A stretch of 64,000 nt of DNA from CAYSQW01 sp964433135. GTDB lineage: Bacteria > Acidobacteriota > Aminicenantia > Aminicenantales > Aminicenantaceae. The translations under genes were made by a program, and so were the position numbers. The stretch covers positions 248,001-312,000 of the forward strand of contig CAYSQW010000001.1 of the NCBI GenBank assembly GCA_964433135.1, read 5' to 3'. The notes under the pieces were generated by a model. That model made no database searches. It saw only the letters and a program-made list of their open reading frames with translations, and had not been told where the DNA came from. Positions 48,041 to 57,050 of this stretch are shown in pieces (position 1 is the stretch's first letter; every line of letters starts with the position of its first letter).

Positions 48041-50257
48041 CTACAATGAATTCCTTATGTGAATTCTATTGATATAAGCCATGATCGGTTCCTCCCGTAT
48101 GGTTTTATGAATGTCTTTTCCCTCGGTTCCTTCCCGCAGGCGCACGAGCACGAAATCTTCTTGTTGATAGACCACCACGGCCTCCTCTTCCACGAATCGG
48201 AGCAGATGGGAAACGGAGAGCAGCAGCGGTTCGCGCTGCGGGGTCTGGCGCTCCACCACGACGCGAAAATAATCCAGATTATATGCGATCCATTTGATCC
48301 CCCGGGATCGCAGTTGCCGGGCCGCGGTGTCGTAATCCATTCCGGCTTTGTACAACTCAACAAGCCAGGAGGTCGCCCAACGGCTGGTGTCGGGTTCATA
48401 TCGGCAGTGCAGATGATACCCTTTGGCCTCGCCCACCATGTAGATCCGGTCGGTTTTGTTGAATTCCCCTCGATCGATTTGAGCGTTGATGGTTTTGATA
48501 AACCGGGGCACCGCGGTTTTCCTGTTGTAGCCGACATGTGTCAGCCAGGTCAATCCGTCTCCATTTCCGGAGAACCAGGCAAGCGGCTTAAGTTCGTCCA
48601 GCTTGGAGTATTCCAGCACGGAGAAACGCAGGCAGGAAACAACCAGGATTACGGTCAGGGTGTCGCGAAGCAGTCGGAAACGTAACCCCGACATCGTGAT
48701 GCCGGCTCCCGCCGCCATCAGGGGAAGCGCCGGAAGAGCGTAGCGGAGAAGATAGGTTTGAAACCCGATGATAAGAAAAAGGCCTAGGCCCAAGCCGTAC
48801 AATCGGATCGAATCCGGTTTCCGCGAGACCAGCGGCAGCGCGAAAAAAAGCAGCAGCAGCAGGTTGATCTCGTGATAGGGCTTTCGCTGATAATCTTCCG
48901 GCCTACGAAACATCCGCCCAAAATCGAACAGGTTTTTGGGATCGTCTCGATAGGAAATGTCAGCGGCCAGAGCATGGATCCTGTTGCGTCGGAAGGTTTG
49001 GTTGCGTTCCTCGAGGGATGGCCCGCTTTCCATGATTTCGGATTTGATCTCCGTGAAGGGGATCCTGTTTCCGGAAGAATCCTCGAAGATGACTCCGGTC
49101 CCGAAATGATAGATGGGATTGCCGGTCTGCAGAAAATTGCGGGCGTACCAGTAACCTGAAGGAAGGAGCACCGCCAACAGGGCGAAGAGCGCGGGAAACG
49201 CCATCCGCCGGAGACGCGACCGGAATGCGGCCGCCGTGTACAGCACCAAGCCCGCTCCCAGAACAGCCAGGACGAAGAGCGCCGTATACTTGATACCCAG
49301 GGCCGTTCCCAGCGCGAAACCGGCCGGCACCAAAGCAGTGCGGTCTTCTTCGTTGCGGATTGCGATCAGAAACGCATACACGGCCATAAAACAGAAAAAG
49401 GCCAGGAATCCATCAACCCGTGGTGTCAGCGCCACTTCCCAGAGAATATTGCAGCCGGCCCAGATCGCCGCCGCCCAGAGGCCGGCACGGCGCGACCAGA
49501 ATCGAGCCGTCATTGAAAAGACGGCCAGGACCAATCCCAGGGAAATCAAAAGATTGAAGGGGATTATCGCCGACTCCGCTTCTACCGAGAGAAAATAAGC
49601 ATAGACGAGATGAAGGGCGCCGGGATACTGATAGGCTGGAAACAAGAGCGATCTGTCCATAATGCCGCCATCAAGAAAGCGCTTGGCCTGCGGCAGATGG
49701 AAGGCGTCTCCGTCCCAGTCGGAATTGGGCAGCGCGCTTTGTGCCAGGTAGGGAAGAAAGAAGAGGATCAACAACAGAACCGAGGTCCCCACTGCGATTT
49801 GTTTCTTTCGGCTGGAAGATCTTTGGGCCGCCGCTCGGCGCGGCCGCATCCGGATGAGGGATAAAGCTCCGAAGAGAGCGGCCGGGAATCCTACGATTGT
49901 GTAGAGCGTCAGTGCTCGAGGCGCATGCGCCGGGAAAAGCGCGAGCAGAAGAAGCAGAGCATAAGACAGGTGGAAGCCGATGACGAAGGAAAAAAGGATC
50001 CGTGTGAGGCCCCGCAGGCAAAGCCTCCGGAAACAGGCTGTCCGGAGGAACCACAGTCCCAAGCCTATTTGAGCCAGACTGAACGAGACGGCGATTGCAT
50101 AGCCGTAAGCCGCTTCCATACAGGGAGCCAGAACCGGGACGTTGTTTTTTTCCGCCAGGAGATGAAGCCATGAGACCGCGCCCAATACACAGGAGATACC
50201 GACGGCCGTCCATAAGGCCGTCACCGGGATTCCGGGCTTGTTTTCAGACGTTGTCAT
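48041..50257 (-). CDS. Large GT39-like (GT-C) membrane glycosyltransferase
   Basis: A 738-residue polytopic protein with about fourteen helices. It has ALPNSDWDGDAFHLPQAKRF (GT-C acidic motif in the first periplasmic loop), ALHLVYAYFLSVEAESAIIP, RVDGFLAFFCFMAVYAFLIA, and a periplasmic C-terminal part (DRIYMVGEAKGYHLHCRYEP; LRSRGIKWIAYNLDYFRVVV). The ATG at 50257 is chosen, with GGAGGAAAAGG upstream; an earlier in-frame ATG at 50380 adds a polar stretch without family character. Likely transfers sugar from a polyprenyl phosphate. It is the first gene of the polysaccharide operon. The stretch 50258-50490 shows nothing else. Confidence 0.75.
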   Translation of the reverse strand: MTTSENKPGIPVTALWTAVGISCVLGAVSWLHLLAEKNNVPVLAPCMEAAYGYAIAVSFSLAQIGLGLWFLRTACFRRLCLRGLTRILFSFVIGFHLSYALLLLLALFPAHAPRALTLYTIVGFPAALFGALSLIRMRPRRAAAQRSSSRKKQIAVGTSVLLLILFFLPYLAQSALPNSDWDGDAFHLPQAKRFLDGGIMDRSLLFPAYQYPGALHLVYAYFLSVEAESAIIPFNLLISLGLVLAVFSMTARFWSRRAGLWAAAIWAGCNILWEVALTPRVDGFLAFFCFMAVYAFLIAIRNEEDRTALVPAGFALGTALGIKYTALFVLAVLGAGLVLYTAAAFRSRLRRMAFPALFALLAVLLPSGYWYARNFLQTGNPIYHFGTGVIFEDSSGNRIPFTEIKSEIMESGPSLEERNQTFRRNRIHALAADISYRDDPKNLFDFGRMFRRPEDYQRKPYHEINLLLLLFFALPLVSRKPDSIRLYGLGLGLFLIIGFQTYLLRYALPALPLMAAGAGITMSGLRFRLLRDTLTVILVVSCLRFSVLEYSKLDELKPLAWFSGNGDGLTWLTHVGYNRKTAVPRFIKTINAQIDRGEFNKTDRIYMVGEAKGYHLHCRYEPDTSRWATSWLVELYKAGMDYDTAARQLRSRGIKWIAYNLDYFRVVVERQTPQREPLLLSVSHLLRFVEEEAVVVYQQEDFVLVRLREGTEGKDIHKTIREEPIMAYINRIHIRNSL

Positions 50258-50490
50258 GGCCTTTTCCTCCGAAAGATCGCAGGATCCTCCGGGATTTTCC
50301 CTTATTGTGTCAAATCCATCGGTTTGCTTCAATCGCCCCTCGTGATGATTGGGGCGGTGATTTTTCGGCTTGTCGCTCATCCCCGGCGGTGAGGCCGCCG
50401 GCCGGTCGGAGAGGAGAAGACATCGTGTTTTTGCTGGATCCCGATCACGACACGGAGCGTTTTGGATCGTGTGAAAACCGATCCGGCCGC

Positions 50491-51120
50491 TTATTTTAAA
50501 CCCAGAACGACGTGCATCTGGAGTCCGATCCGGAGGTTTTTCAATCCAAGACCGAGGCCGCTCCGCAGCAGAGCATAGCTCCTTTCTCCGGCGCCTGAAA
50601 ATCCGGATTGCGGCTGCAGGATCAAGGGGATGGATTCGGGGAATTTCCGGCGAAGATCCGATATCGTTTCCATAGATAGATCCGGGGTGACCACGAGCTT
50701 GACTTCCCGGGCGCGGCAGACGTACTCCGGTCGGAATGAATAGCCCGGCGGTTTGGGGGAGATGGTATGCCAGTCGATCGGCAGGTCGCGGAAAAGGGTG
50801 GCGTTGGTTTCAACCTGAACGGACAGCTCTTTTTTCTTCAGGGACCGAACGAGCGGACCGATGTTTTGAAGCATCGGTTCTCCTCCGGTCAGGCATATCC
50901 AGTCCGCGGGAAAAGATGCACGGATCAGCTCGATCCGGTTCAGGACCGCGGAGACCCGCATCTCTTTGCCTTCCGTCCAGGCGTGCTTGGTATCACAAAA
51001 TTCGCAGCACAGATTGCAGCCGGACAAACGGACGAAGACCGTTGCTTCTCCCTGCCGCAGGCCTTCGCCTTGCACGGAAGAGAATATCTCAGAAATCTTC
51101 AGAGTAGGATGCGGAGGCAT
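50491..51120 (-). CDS. queE: 7-carboxy-7-deazaguanine synthase QueE
   Basis: A 209-residue radical SAM enzyme that turns 6-carboxytetrahydropterin into 7-carboxy-7-deazaguanine. The atypical QueE cluster motif Cys-x3-Cys-x2-Cys is in VRLSGCNLCCEFCDTKHAWT; EIFSSVQGEG at the N-terminus, WICLTGGEPMLQ and VQVETNATLFRDL are diagnostic, and TISPKP is conserved. It overlaps the end of queD by 32 bases in another frame, so translation is coupled. Confidence 0.95.
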   Translation of the reverse strand: MPPHPTLKISEIFSSVQGEGLRQGEATVFVRLSGCNLCCEFCDTKHAWTEGKEMRVSAVLNRIELIRASFPADWICLTGGEPMLQNIGPLVRSLKKKELSVQVETNATLFRDLPIDWHTISPKPPGYSFRPEYVCRAREVKLVVTPDLSMETISDLRRKFPESIPLILQPQSGFSGAGERSYALLRSGLGLGLKNLRIGLQMHVVLGLK

Positions 51121-51436
51121 CTTCGGATTCCCATACGGTTACCTGTTTGACGCGATAATGTTTTTTCAGCTCCAGGTAAAAATGCCGGGCCAAGTTTTCC
51201 GCGGAAGGATTGAAGGGGAATTCCTCGTTGAGGAGGGTGTGGTCGGGAAGAATCCCGGAGAGCGTCTTCTTGATCTCCGTGAAATCGATGCCGAGTCCGG
51301 TTTTGTCGAGGGATTCCACCATGATTTCGACCTCGACGTGGAAAGTATGGCCGTGCAGGTGCTCGCACTTGCCCTGGTACTCCTCGAGAAAGTGAGCGGC
51401 TTGAAATCGATCTCTGACACGCAGTATCCAACTCAT
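51089..51436 (-). CDS. queD: 6-carboxytetrahydropterin synthase QueD
   Basis: A 115-residue T-fold enzyme acting on dihydroneopterin triphosphate. The zinc His ligands are in FQAAHFLEEYQGKCEHLHGH (with the catalytic Cys) and HTFHVEVEI; DFTEIKKTLSGILPDHTLLN and NPSAENLARHFYLEL and VTVWESEDASASYS complete the family pattern. It overlaps queC by four bases. Confidence 0.95.
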   Translation of the reverse strand: MSWILRVRDRFQAAHFLEEYQGKCEHLHGHTFHVEVEIMVESLDKTGLGIDFTEIKKTLSGILPDHTLLNEEFPFNPSAENLARHFYLELKKHYRVKQVTVWESEDASASYSEDF

Positions 51437-52167
51437 ATTCTACCTTCCTTTTTCAACCTCAGAATCAGGTGATCCTCGTGTCCGGCTTCCCGCCAGGCTT
51501 CCCGCCGAAGCAGACAGGAGGAACAGTGGCCGCAGGGAATTTCCGCCCCGGAATAGCAGGAAATCGAGTGAGAATAATCGGCTCCCAGGGAGAGGCCGAT
51601 GCGGATTATTTCGGATTTCTTTTTGTCGATGAAAGGAGCGAGGATCTTGAAGGGGCGCAGACGAGAAGCGCGGGTTCCGGCATTGACTGCCGCTTCCATG
51701 GCGTCGACGAATGGTTTTCGTGTGTCGGGATAGTCGGGAGAGTCGATAATATTGAATCCGCATATGATATAATTCCGGTTGTTGACTTCGGCCCAGGCTG
51801 CGGCCAGCGACAGGAAGATGCCGTTGCGAAATGGCACATAGGTCGAAGGATGTTCTCTATCCAGACGTTCCCGCGTGTCGAATCGGGGGATCGGTCGGTC
51901 GGTATCTGTAAGCGATGAGTCTCCGATCTGCGTCAGATCCTGCCGGATGAGGGCTGTCTCGACCCCGAGTTTTTCCAGCAGCTTGCGTCCCGATCGGATC
52001 TCGATGCGGTGGCGCTGGCCGTAATCGACGGTCAAAGCGGCAACGTCGTCATATCGGTTCCGAGCCCAGTAGAGAGCGGTTGTGGAATCGATGCCTCCGG
52101 AGAAGAGAACAACGCCGCGGACAGGCGGTTCGGACACGGGTTTTCCGGGTTGATGTTGCATGGACAT
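51433..52167 (-). CDS. queC: 7-cyano-7-deazaguanine (preQ0) synthase QueC
   Basis: A 244-residue ATP-dependent enzyme forming preQ0. The PP-loop is GVVLFSGGIDSTTALYWARN; ALTVDYGQRHRIEI follows; YVPFRNGIFLSLAAAWAEVN is the conserved middle; and the zinc Cys group is SCYSGAEIPCGHCSSCLLRR. First gene of queC-queD-queE, all overlapping. FolE (GTP cyclohydrolase I) is not in the window. Confidence 0.95.
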   Translation of the reverse strand: MSMQHQPGKPVSEPPVRGVVLFSGGIDSTTALYWARNRYDDVAALTVDYGQRHRIEIRSGRKLLEKLGVETALIRQDLTQIGDSSLTDTDRPIPRFDTRERLDREHPSTYVPFRNGIFLSLAAAWAEVNNRNYIICGFNIIDSPDYPDTRKPFVDAMEAAVNAGTRASRLRPFKILAPFIDKKKSEIIRIGLSLGADYSHSISCYSGAEIPCGHCSSCLLRREAWREAGHEDHLILRLKKEGRI

Positions 52168-52268
52168 ATAGCTTTCTATGCTACATGAAAAACCCCGGTT
52201 TGGAAAGCCTTCCGTTAAGGGGAGCGCCGGGGGATTGATCTGGGGTGGACTTTTAGAATGGACTTTAC

Positions 52269-52297
52269 TTCACTCGGACTTTTTGCGATACTATAAA
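52269..52297 (+). promoter_or_regulatory. Putative promoter of the unknown gene at 52334
   Basis: TTCACT (52269-52274), 17-base spacer, TATAAA (52292-52297), giving a leader of about 30 bases to the ATG at 52334. Confidence 0.4.
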
Positions 52298-52333
52298 GCT
52301 TATTCGCGTCATAAACCATAGCGGAATTTAATC

Positions 52334-53164
52334 ATGGAAAATGAAAACAAAGAAATACGGGAAACCGCAACGTTAGAGGACTCTTTCGCATTGTTGTCCC
52401 TTGCGTCCCAGGAAAAAACCCTGACGATCAGGGATGATCTATACGATCTTCCTTGGCTTTTGGATGCCGTCAAAGCAAGTCGCCGGAACGGCGGACGGTT
52501 CCGTCTGGTCGACTCCGGTCGATTTGACACCGTTCAGCTGGCATCTCTGCTTGAGGCGGGTGCTGAATGGTACGCTTCGGATACCGTCCGGCATAACATT
52601 CAAGACATCGATGATATTCGACGGTTCACCCGCAAAGCCCGGGCGGCCTATTTCTGCCATGAGGATCTGAATGCCGGCGAAGACAGCGGTCCGTTGGCGT
52701 TTAAAGATTATGTCTCACTGGCGGAACGCGGCTTTTATTTCTATCTTTCCAACCGGGATAAGGAACGCGACTGGGCCCAGATGACCGAGTTGGCCGCGGC
52801 CTGCAGGAAGAATCATTCTTGGCTGGTCTATTATCACCATGGTCTTCTTGATCCCGGGATGATCGATTTGGCCGGGAAGAAAACCTGGATTCACATGGAA
52901 GATCCCAAACCTCAGACGGAAGATCAAGAGCTTTTTTTCCGCGTGGTGAAAGCGGCCCGCGGCGCGGGGTCCAATATTATCCTTTATCTACAGGAAGAAC
53001 TCGACTTGGGATTCCTGACCCGCTGCATCAAAGCGGGGGTTCACGTTTACTTCAAATCGGCTCTCTTCGATTACAGATCCCCCTTCCGGCCGCTGGCCGA
53101 AAAGGCCGGCAAGAAAAAGCTGAGGGATAAAACTTATTATCTCTATCCCAAATTCCTCTTCTAA
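52334..53164 (+). CDS. Hypothetical cytosolic protein, 276 residues
   Basis: No family recognised. The product is acidic to neutral, with no signal or membrane segment, and alternates predicted helices and strands: LYDLPWLLDAVKASRRNGGR, FRLVDSGRFDTVQLASLLEA, RKARAAYFCHEDLNAG, SWLVYYHHGLLDPGMIDLAG, GSNIILYLQEELDLGFLTRC, and a basic C-terminus. The beta-alpha rhythm and repeated strand ends suggest a TIM-barrel or Rossmann-like fold, which is a guess. Codon use matches the neighbours. It lies alone between queC (divergent) and the repeat/gap region. Confidence 0.7.
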   Translation: MENENKEIRETATLEDSFALLSLASQEKTLTIRDDLYDLPWLLDAVKASRRNGGRFRLVDSGRFDTVQLASLLEAGAEWYASDTVRHNIQDIDDIRRFTRKARAAYFCHEDLNAGEDSGPLAFKDYVSLAERGFYFYLSNRDKERDWAQMTELAAACRKNHSWLVYYHHGLLDPGMIDLAGKKTWIHMEDPKPQTEDQELFFRVVKAARGAGSNIILYLQEELDLGFLTRCIKAGVHVYFKSALFDYRSPFRPLAEKAGKKKLRDKTYYLYPKFLF

Positions 53165-53227
53165 CCTGAATAAGCCATGAAGTATGTCGAAATGGTTTAT
53201 TCAAAAGATTTTTAGTTTAATTTTCGA

Positions 53228-53591
53228 CATACTGCACCCTTCGGGCGAAGCAATCTCACCATGTCGGCAGCGCTGTATCCGTTTCGACGTACCTGAGTAC
53301 GCCTCACCGTATATCAGCTTGCCGCCACGGCAATCTTGCTCCGTGGCTAATCCAGGNNNNNNNNNNNNNNNNNNNNNNNNNNNNNNNNNNNNNNNNNNNN
53401 NNNNNNNNNNNNNNNNNNNNNNNNNNNNNNNNNNNNNNNNNNNNNNNNNNNNNNNNCCTCACCGTATATCAGCTTGCCGCCACGGCAATCTTGCTCCGTG
53501 GCTAATCCAGGCATGTGCTGGGTCCTGAGTCTTGTTTTTACCTTAATATAAGGGTGGGGCGGGTCGGCGGTGGGGCGGGTCGGCGGTGGGA
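53228..53591 (-). repeat. Dispersed structured repeat, copy C, interrupted by the assembly gap
   Basis: Minus-strand copy. Reading minus: CCGACCCGCCCC, TATATTAAGGTAAAA, ATGCCTGGATTAGCCACGG, CAAGATTGCCGTGGCGGCAA, GGTGAGGCGTACTCAGGTAC, CTGCCGACATGGTGAGATTG, and CGCCCGAAGGGTG. Its middle appears twice, once on each side of the N run. If the duplicated 55 bases are merged, one uninterrupted copy of the same length and order as A and B2 results. A 16-base tandem (GTGGGGCGGGTCGGCG, 2.3 units, 53554-53590) sits at one end. Confidence 0.75.
53357..53456. other. Assembly gap, exactly 100 N
   Basis: Placeholder gap. The 55 bases before it (53302-53356) are identical to the 55 bases after it (53457-53511). 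With the repeats and the gap, the stretch 53165-53713 holds no recognisable gene. Confidence 0.99.
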
Positions 53592-53713
53592 GCCTCCGGT
53601 CGGGCCGGTCTTAGGGCATCGTCGCCTTCAAGATTGACCTCTTTTTTTCGCTGAGTTAAAGTGGTATCAGAACTTTTCCCGGAGAATTTTATCTTTTGTC
53701 AGGAGAATGTACC

Positions 53714-55723
53714 ATGCCGAAAAACACTGAAATCGCTGGCGCCATGACCATTAAAATGGATCCCGAAATGCCGGCCATGCCGGAATTCGTGCCCGGCATC
53801 CGCCGGGCTCCGGATAGAGGATTTAATCTCAATTCCAAGGACACCGTGCTGGCCTTGAAGAATGCTCTCCGGTATATTCCCGAGGAAACGCATGTGGAAT
53901 TGGCTCCCGAATTTCTTATGGAATTGAAAACCAGAGGCCGAATCTACGGCTACCGTTTTCGTCCCGCAGGAAAAATCTACGGTCGTCCGATTGAGGAATA
54001 TTCCGGGCGCTGCCTGGCGGGGCGCGCCTTTCAAGTGATGATCGACAATAATCTCGATTTCGATGTGGCGCTCTATCCTTATGAATTGGTAACTTACGGC
54101 GAAACCGGCCAGGTCTGCCAGAACTGGATGCAGTATCGGCTCATCATGAAATACCTGGAAAACCTGACAGAAGATCAAACCCTGGTTGTGGAATCCGGTC
54201 ACCCCGTCGGGCTGTTCCCATCCAGACCGGATGCTCCTCGGGTTATCAGCACCAACGGACTGATGGTCGGGCTGTTCGACAACCAGGAAGAATGGCACCG
54301 CGCCATGCAGCTGGGAGTTTCCAATTACGGCCAGATGACGGCCGGAGGATGGATGTACATCGGCCCCCAGGGTATCGTCCATGGTACGTTCAATACGGTC
54401 CTCAATGCGGGCCGCCGCCGCTTGAACCTGGGGAAAAATGAAGATATGCGCGGTCACCTTTTCGTGTCCTCCGGACTCGGAGGCATGAGCGGCGCTCAGC
54501 CCAAAGCGGTCGAGATCGCGGGCGGCGTCGGTCTGATCGCGGAAGTGGATGCATCGCGGATCCAAACCCGTTGTGAACAGGGCTGGGTATCCCAAACCAC
54601 ATCGGATCCTAAGCAGGCGTTTCGGCTGGCGAGGGAATTCATGATAAAAAAAGAGCCGACATCCATCGCGTATCACGGAAATATCGTCGATCTTCTGGAA
54701 TACGCCGTCGATCATAACCAGCCGATTGAGCTGCTGTCCGACCAAACCTCATGTCATGCCGCTTATGACGGTGGGTACTGTCCTCAAGGCCTGACGTTCG
54801 AAGAGCGTACGGATCTTCTCAGCCGGGATCGGGATGCATTCGCGGCGCATGTCGACAGAAGCCTGCGGAAGCATTTCGAAGCCGTTAAAGCCCTGGTCGA
54901 TCGGGGGACCTATTTTTTCGATTACGGCAATTCCTTCATGAAGGCGGTTTTCGACGCCGGAATCAAAGAGATCTGCGCCAACGGGATCGATACCCATGAT
55001 GGATTCATTTTCCCTTCTTATGTTGAGGACATCATGGGACCGATGCTTTTCGATTTCGGATATGGTCCTTTCCGCTGGGTTTGTCTGAGTGGACGGCATG
55101 GCGACCTTGTGAAAACGGACCGAGCGGCCATGGACTGCATCGATCCGGAGCGTCGATCTCAGGATCGGGACAATTATGTCTGGATCCGGGATGCCGAGAA
55201 GAATCAGCTGGTTGTGGGAACCCAAGCCCGTATCCTGTATCAGGATGAGGAAGGGAGGACCGCGATCGCTCTCAAGTTCAATGAGTTGGTCCGGAAAGGA
55301 GAGATCGGACCTGTGATGCTGGGGAGGGACCACCATGATACAGGAGGAACGGATTCTCCGTTTCGCGAAACCGCCAATATCAAGGACGGCAGCAATGTCA
55401 TGGCCGATATGGCGACCCAGTGCTTCGCCGGCAACGCTGCGCGCGGCATGAGTCTGGTTTCTCTGCACAATGGCGGCGGTGTCGGGATCGGCAAAGCCAT
55501 CAACGGGGGTTTCGGGCTGGTGCTGGACGGAAGCTCTAAAATCGATGACATCATCCGCTCCGCCCTTTCTTGGGATGTTATGGGTGGAGTGGCGCGGAGA
55601 GCCTGGGCACGCTGTCTGAATGCCGTCGACGTCGGGATCGCCTTCAACCGGAGAGACGAAAACCGGCACATCACGCTGCCGTTTCTGGTGGATGACGAGC
55701 TTATCCGAAAAATAATGAAATAA
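53714..55723 (+). CDS. hutU: Urocanate hydratase
   Basis: A 669-residue urocanase that hydrates urocanate to imidazolone propionate, second step of histidine breakdown, using tightly bound NAD+. Diagnostic segments: MQLGVSNYGQMTAGGWMYIG, PQGIVHGTFNTVLNAGRR, FVSSGLGGMSGAQPKAVEIA (NAD-binding), and GRDHHDTGGTDSPFRETANI. The length is that of the larger UROC1-like branch (about 675) rather than the 550-560 residues of the Pseudomonas and Bacillus enzymes. The ATG at 53714 has AGGAG eight bases before it. No hutH, hutI or hutG is beside it. Confidence 0.93.
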   Translation: MPKNTEIAGAMTIKMDPEMPAMPEFVPGIRRAPDRGFNLNSKDTVLALKNALRYIPEETHVELAPEFLMELKTRGRIYGYRFRPAGKIYGRPIEEYSGRCLAGRAFQVMIDNNLDFDVALYPYELVTYGETGQVCQNWMQYRLIMKYLENLTEDQTLVVESGHPVGLFPSRPDAPRVISTNGLMVGLFDNQEEWHRAMQLGVSNYGQMTAGGWMYIGPQGIVHGTFNTVLNAGRRRLNLGKNEDMRGHLFVSSGLGGMSGAQPKAVEIAGGVGLIAEVDASRIQTRCEQGWVSQTTSDPKQAFRLAREFMIKKEPTSIAYHGNIVDLLEYAVDHNQPIELLSDQTSCHAAYDGGYCPQGLTFEERTDLLSRDRDAFAAHVDRSLRKHFEAVKALVDRGTYFFDYGNSFMKAVFDAGIKEICANGIDTHDGFIFPSYVEDIMGPMLFDFGYGPFRWVCLSGRHGDLVKTDRAAMDCIDPERRSQDRDNYVWIRDAEKNQLVVGTQARILYQDEEGRTAIALKFNELVRKGEIGPVMLGRDHHDTGGTDSPFRETANIKDGSNVMADMATQCFAGNAARGMSLVSLHNGGGVGIGKAINGGFGLVLDGSSKIDDIIRSALSWDVMGGVARRAWARCLNAVDVGIAFNRRDENRHITLPFLVDDELIRKIMK

Positions 55724-55766
55724 TTTCTCCGGAGTGGTCCCCGGACGTGCTGCACCATATCGAACT

Positions 55767-57050
55767 TCAATCGTACAATAAATACTTCCGTCTCTGTTTG
55801 AGGAACAGCTGTTCATCCCGGGTCACCGCGGCGGTCAGTTCATCGAAAGATAGGCTGCCGTCCAGGTAGCGGGAAAGATCGTCGGTCCCGAACATCAAGT
55901 TGAGGCTGTTTTCGACCGGATGCAGTTGGTCGGGATGATGCATTTTCAATTCCCGAATGAGATCCAGGACAAAGCGCAAAGAGAAGAGCCGATCGGGGTG
56001 GCGGATATCGATGCGCACTCCTCGGCATCTCCGGTTTTCATAAGGAGGCCGGAGGACTTTTCCGGGAATGGATATGGGAGTGTAATCGGCTGCTTCCAGT
56101 TCCAGACCGTATCCATGCCCTTCGTCGAGCGCCGCGATCAATTTTTCAGGTTCCAGCCAGGGCGCGCCGAACTGCAGAAACGGCAGTTCCGTTCCCAGTC
56201 CCTGATTCAATATCAGCGCTCCGAGCAACCCTGTCCCCGGGTAGAGAACGGCGGCTTCAGGAGTCGGGATATTGGGAGATGTCGCCGTCCAGGGGAGCTT
56301 TGTGTTCTCCCAATAGTCACGGCGTTTCCAGCCGGTCATGGGGATGACATGGAGGTCGACGTTCGCCGGCACCCATCCTTCTCCCCGCATCATCCAGGCC
56401 AGTTCGCCGGCGGTGAGTCCGTAGCGAACCGGAATCGGAACGGCTCCGATAAAGGATGTGTAAGCGGGCTCTAGCTGTGGGCCTTCAACGATAAGGCCGC
56501 CGGCTGGATTCGGCCGGTCCAGAATATAGACGGGCTTTTCGAATTCCGCTCCAGCTTCCAGGATGTATTTCATTGTCGTGATGTAGGTGTAGAACCGTGT
56601 GCCTACATCCTGGATGTCGTAAACCAAAGCATCGATATGCTTCATCTGTTCGGCGGAAGGCCTGCGGCTTTTACCGTAAAGGCTGAAGATCCGGATATTA
56701 TCCATTCGGCTGTCTTCGATGTTACGGCCTCCTTCCACCTGACCGGTGAATCCATGTTCCGGAGCGAAGACCGCGCCTATGTGTCGGTCGCCGTCCAACA
56801 GGACCTCGAGCAGGGTTCGGCCGTCTTCGAGCTTGGAGGTATGGTTGATCACCAGGCCCAGCCGGCTTCCCCGGAGAGCGGACGGGAAATTATCGCAAAA
56901 ATTCCGGCATCCCAGCTGAACGGAGGGGCGGGTATCGACGGCGGACTGTATGACGAAATCAAGCCCCATAAACAAGAACCCGCATAGCCCGCAGATCAAG
57001 AAGATCCCGATGTGTCCGACCCGGAGGTTATTCCGACTGTGCTCTGGCAT
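55767..57050 (-). CDS. namZ: NamZ-like exo-beta-N-acetylmuramidase (DUF1343)
   Basis: A 427-residue DUF1343 protein with one N-terminal hydrophobic segment (IGIFLICGLCGFLFMG), so likely exported or membrane-tethered. Family marks: GLVINHTSKLEDGRTLLEVL, AVFAPEHGFTGQVEGGRNIE, ALVYDIQDVGTRFYTYITTM, YILDRPNPAGGLIVEGP, YPGTGLLGALILNQGLGTEL and FLQFGAPWLEPEKL. NamZ enzymes release MurNAc from the non-reducing end of peptidoglycan fragments. It overlaps the MurQ-like gene upstream by 23 bases, which points to a cell-wall recycling pair. Confidence 0.85.
   Translation of the reverse strand: MPEHSRNNLRVGHIGIFLICGLCGFLFMGLDFVIQSAVDTRPSVQLGCRNFCDNFPSALRGSRLGLVINHTSKLEDGRTLLEVLLDGDRHIGAVFAPEHGFTGQVEGGRNIEDSRMDNIRIFSLYGKSRRPSAEQMKHIDALVYDIQDVGTRFYTYITTMKYILEAGAEFEKPVYILDRPNPAGGLIVEGPQLEPAYTSFIGAVPIPVRYGLTAGELAWMMRGEGWVPANVDLHVIPMTGWKRRDYWENTKLPWTATSPNIPTPEAAVLYPGTGLLGALILNQGLGTELPFLQFGAPWLEPEKLIAALDEGHGYGLELEAADYTPISIPGKVLRPPYENRRCRGVRIDIRHPDRLFSLRFVLDLIRELKMHHPDQLHPVENSLNLMFGTDDLSRYLDGSLSFDELTAAVTRDEQLFLKQRRKYLLYD

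Noticed and set aside
53554..53590. Tandem 16-base repeat as a CRISPR array or minisatellite
   Set aside because: Only 2.3 units with no spacers; it is one edge of the dispersed repeat.
53699..55816. Two long minus-strand open frames over the urocanase gene
   Set aside because: The plus strand encodes a complete urocanase; the antisense frames are side effects of its codon bias.
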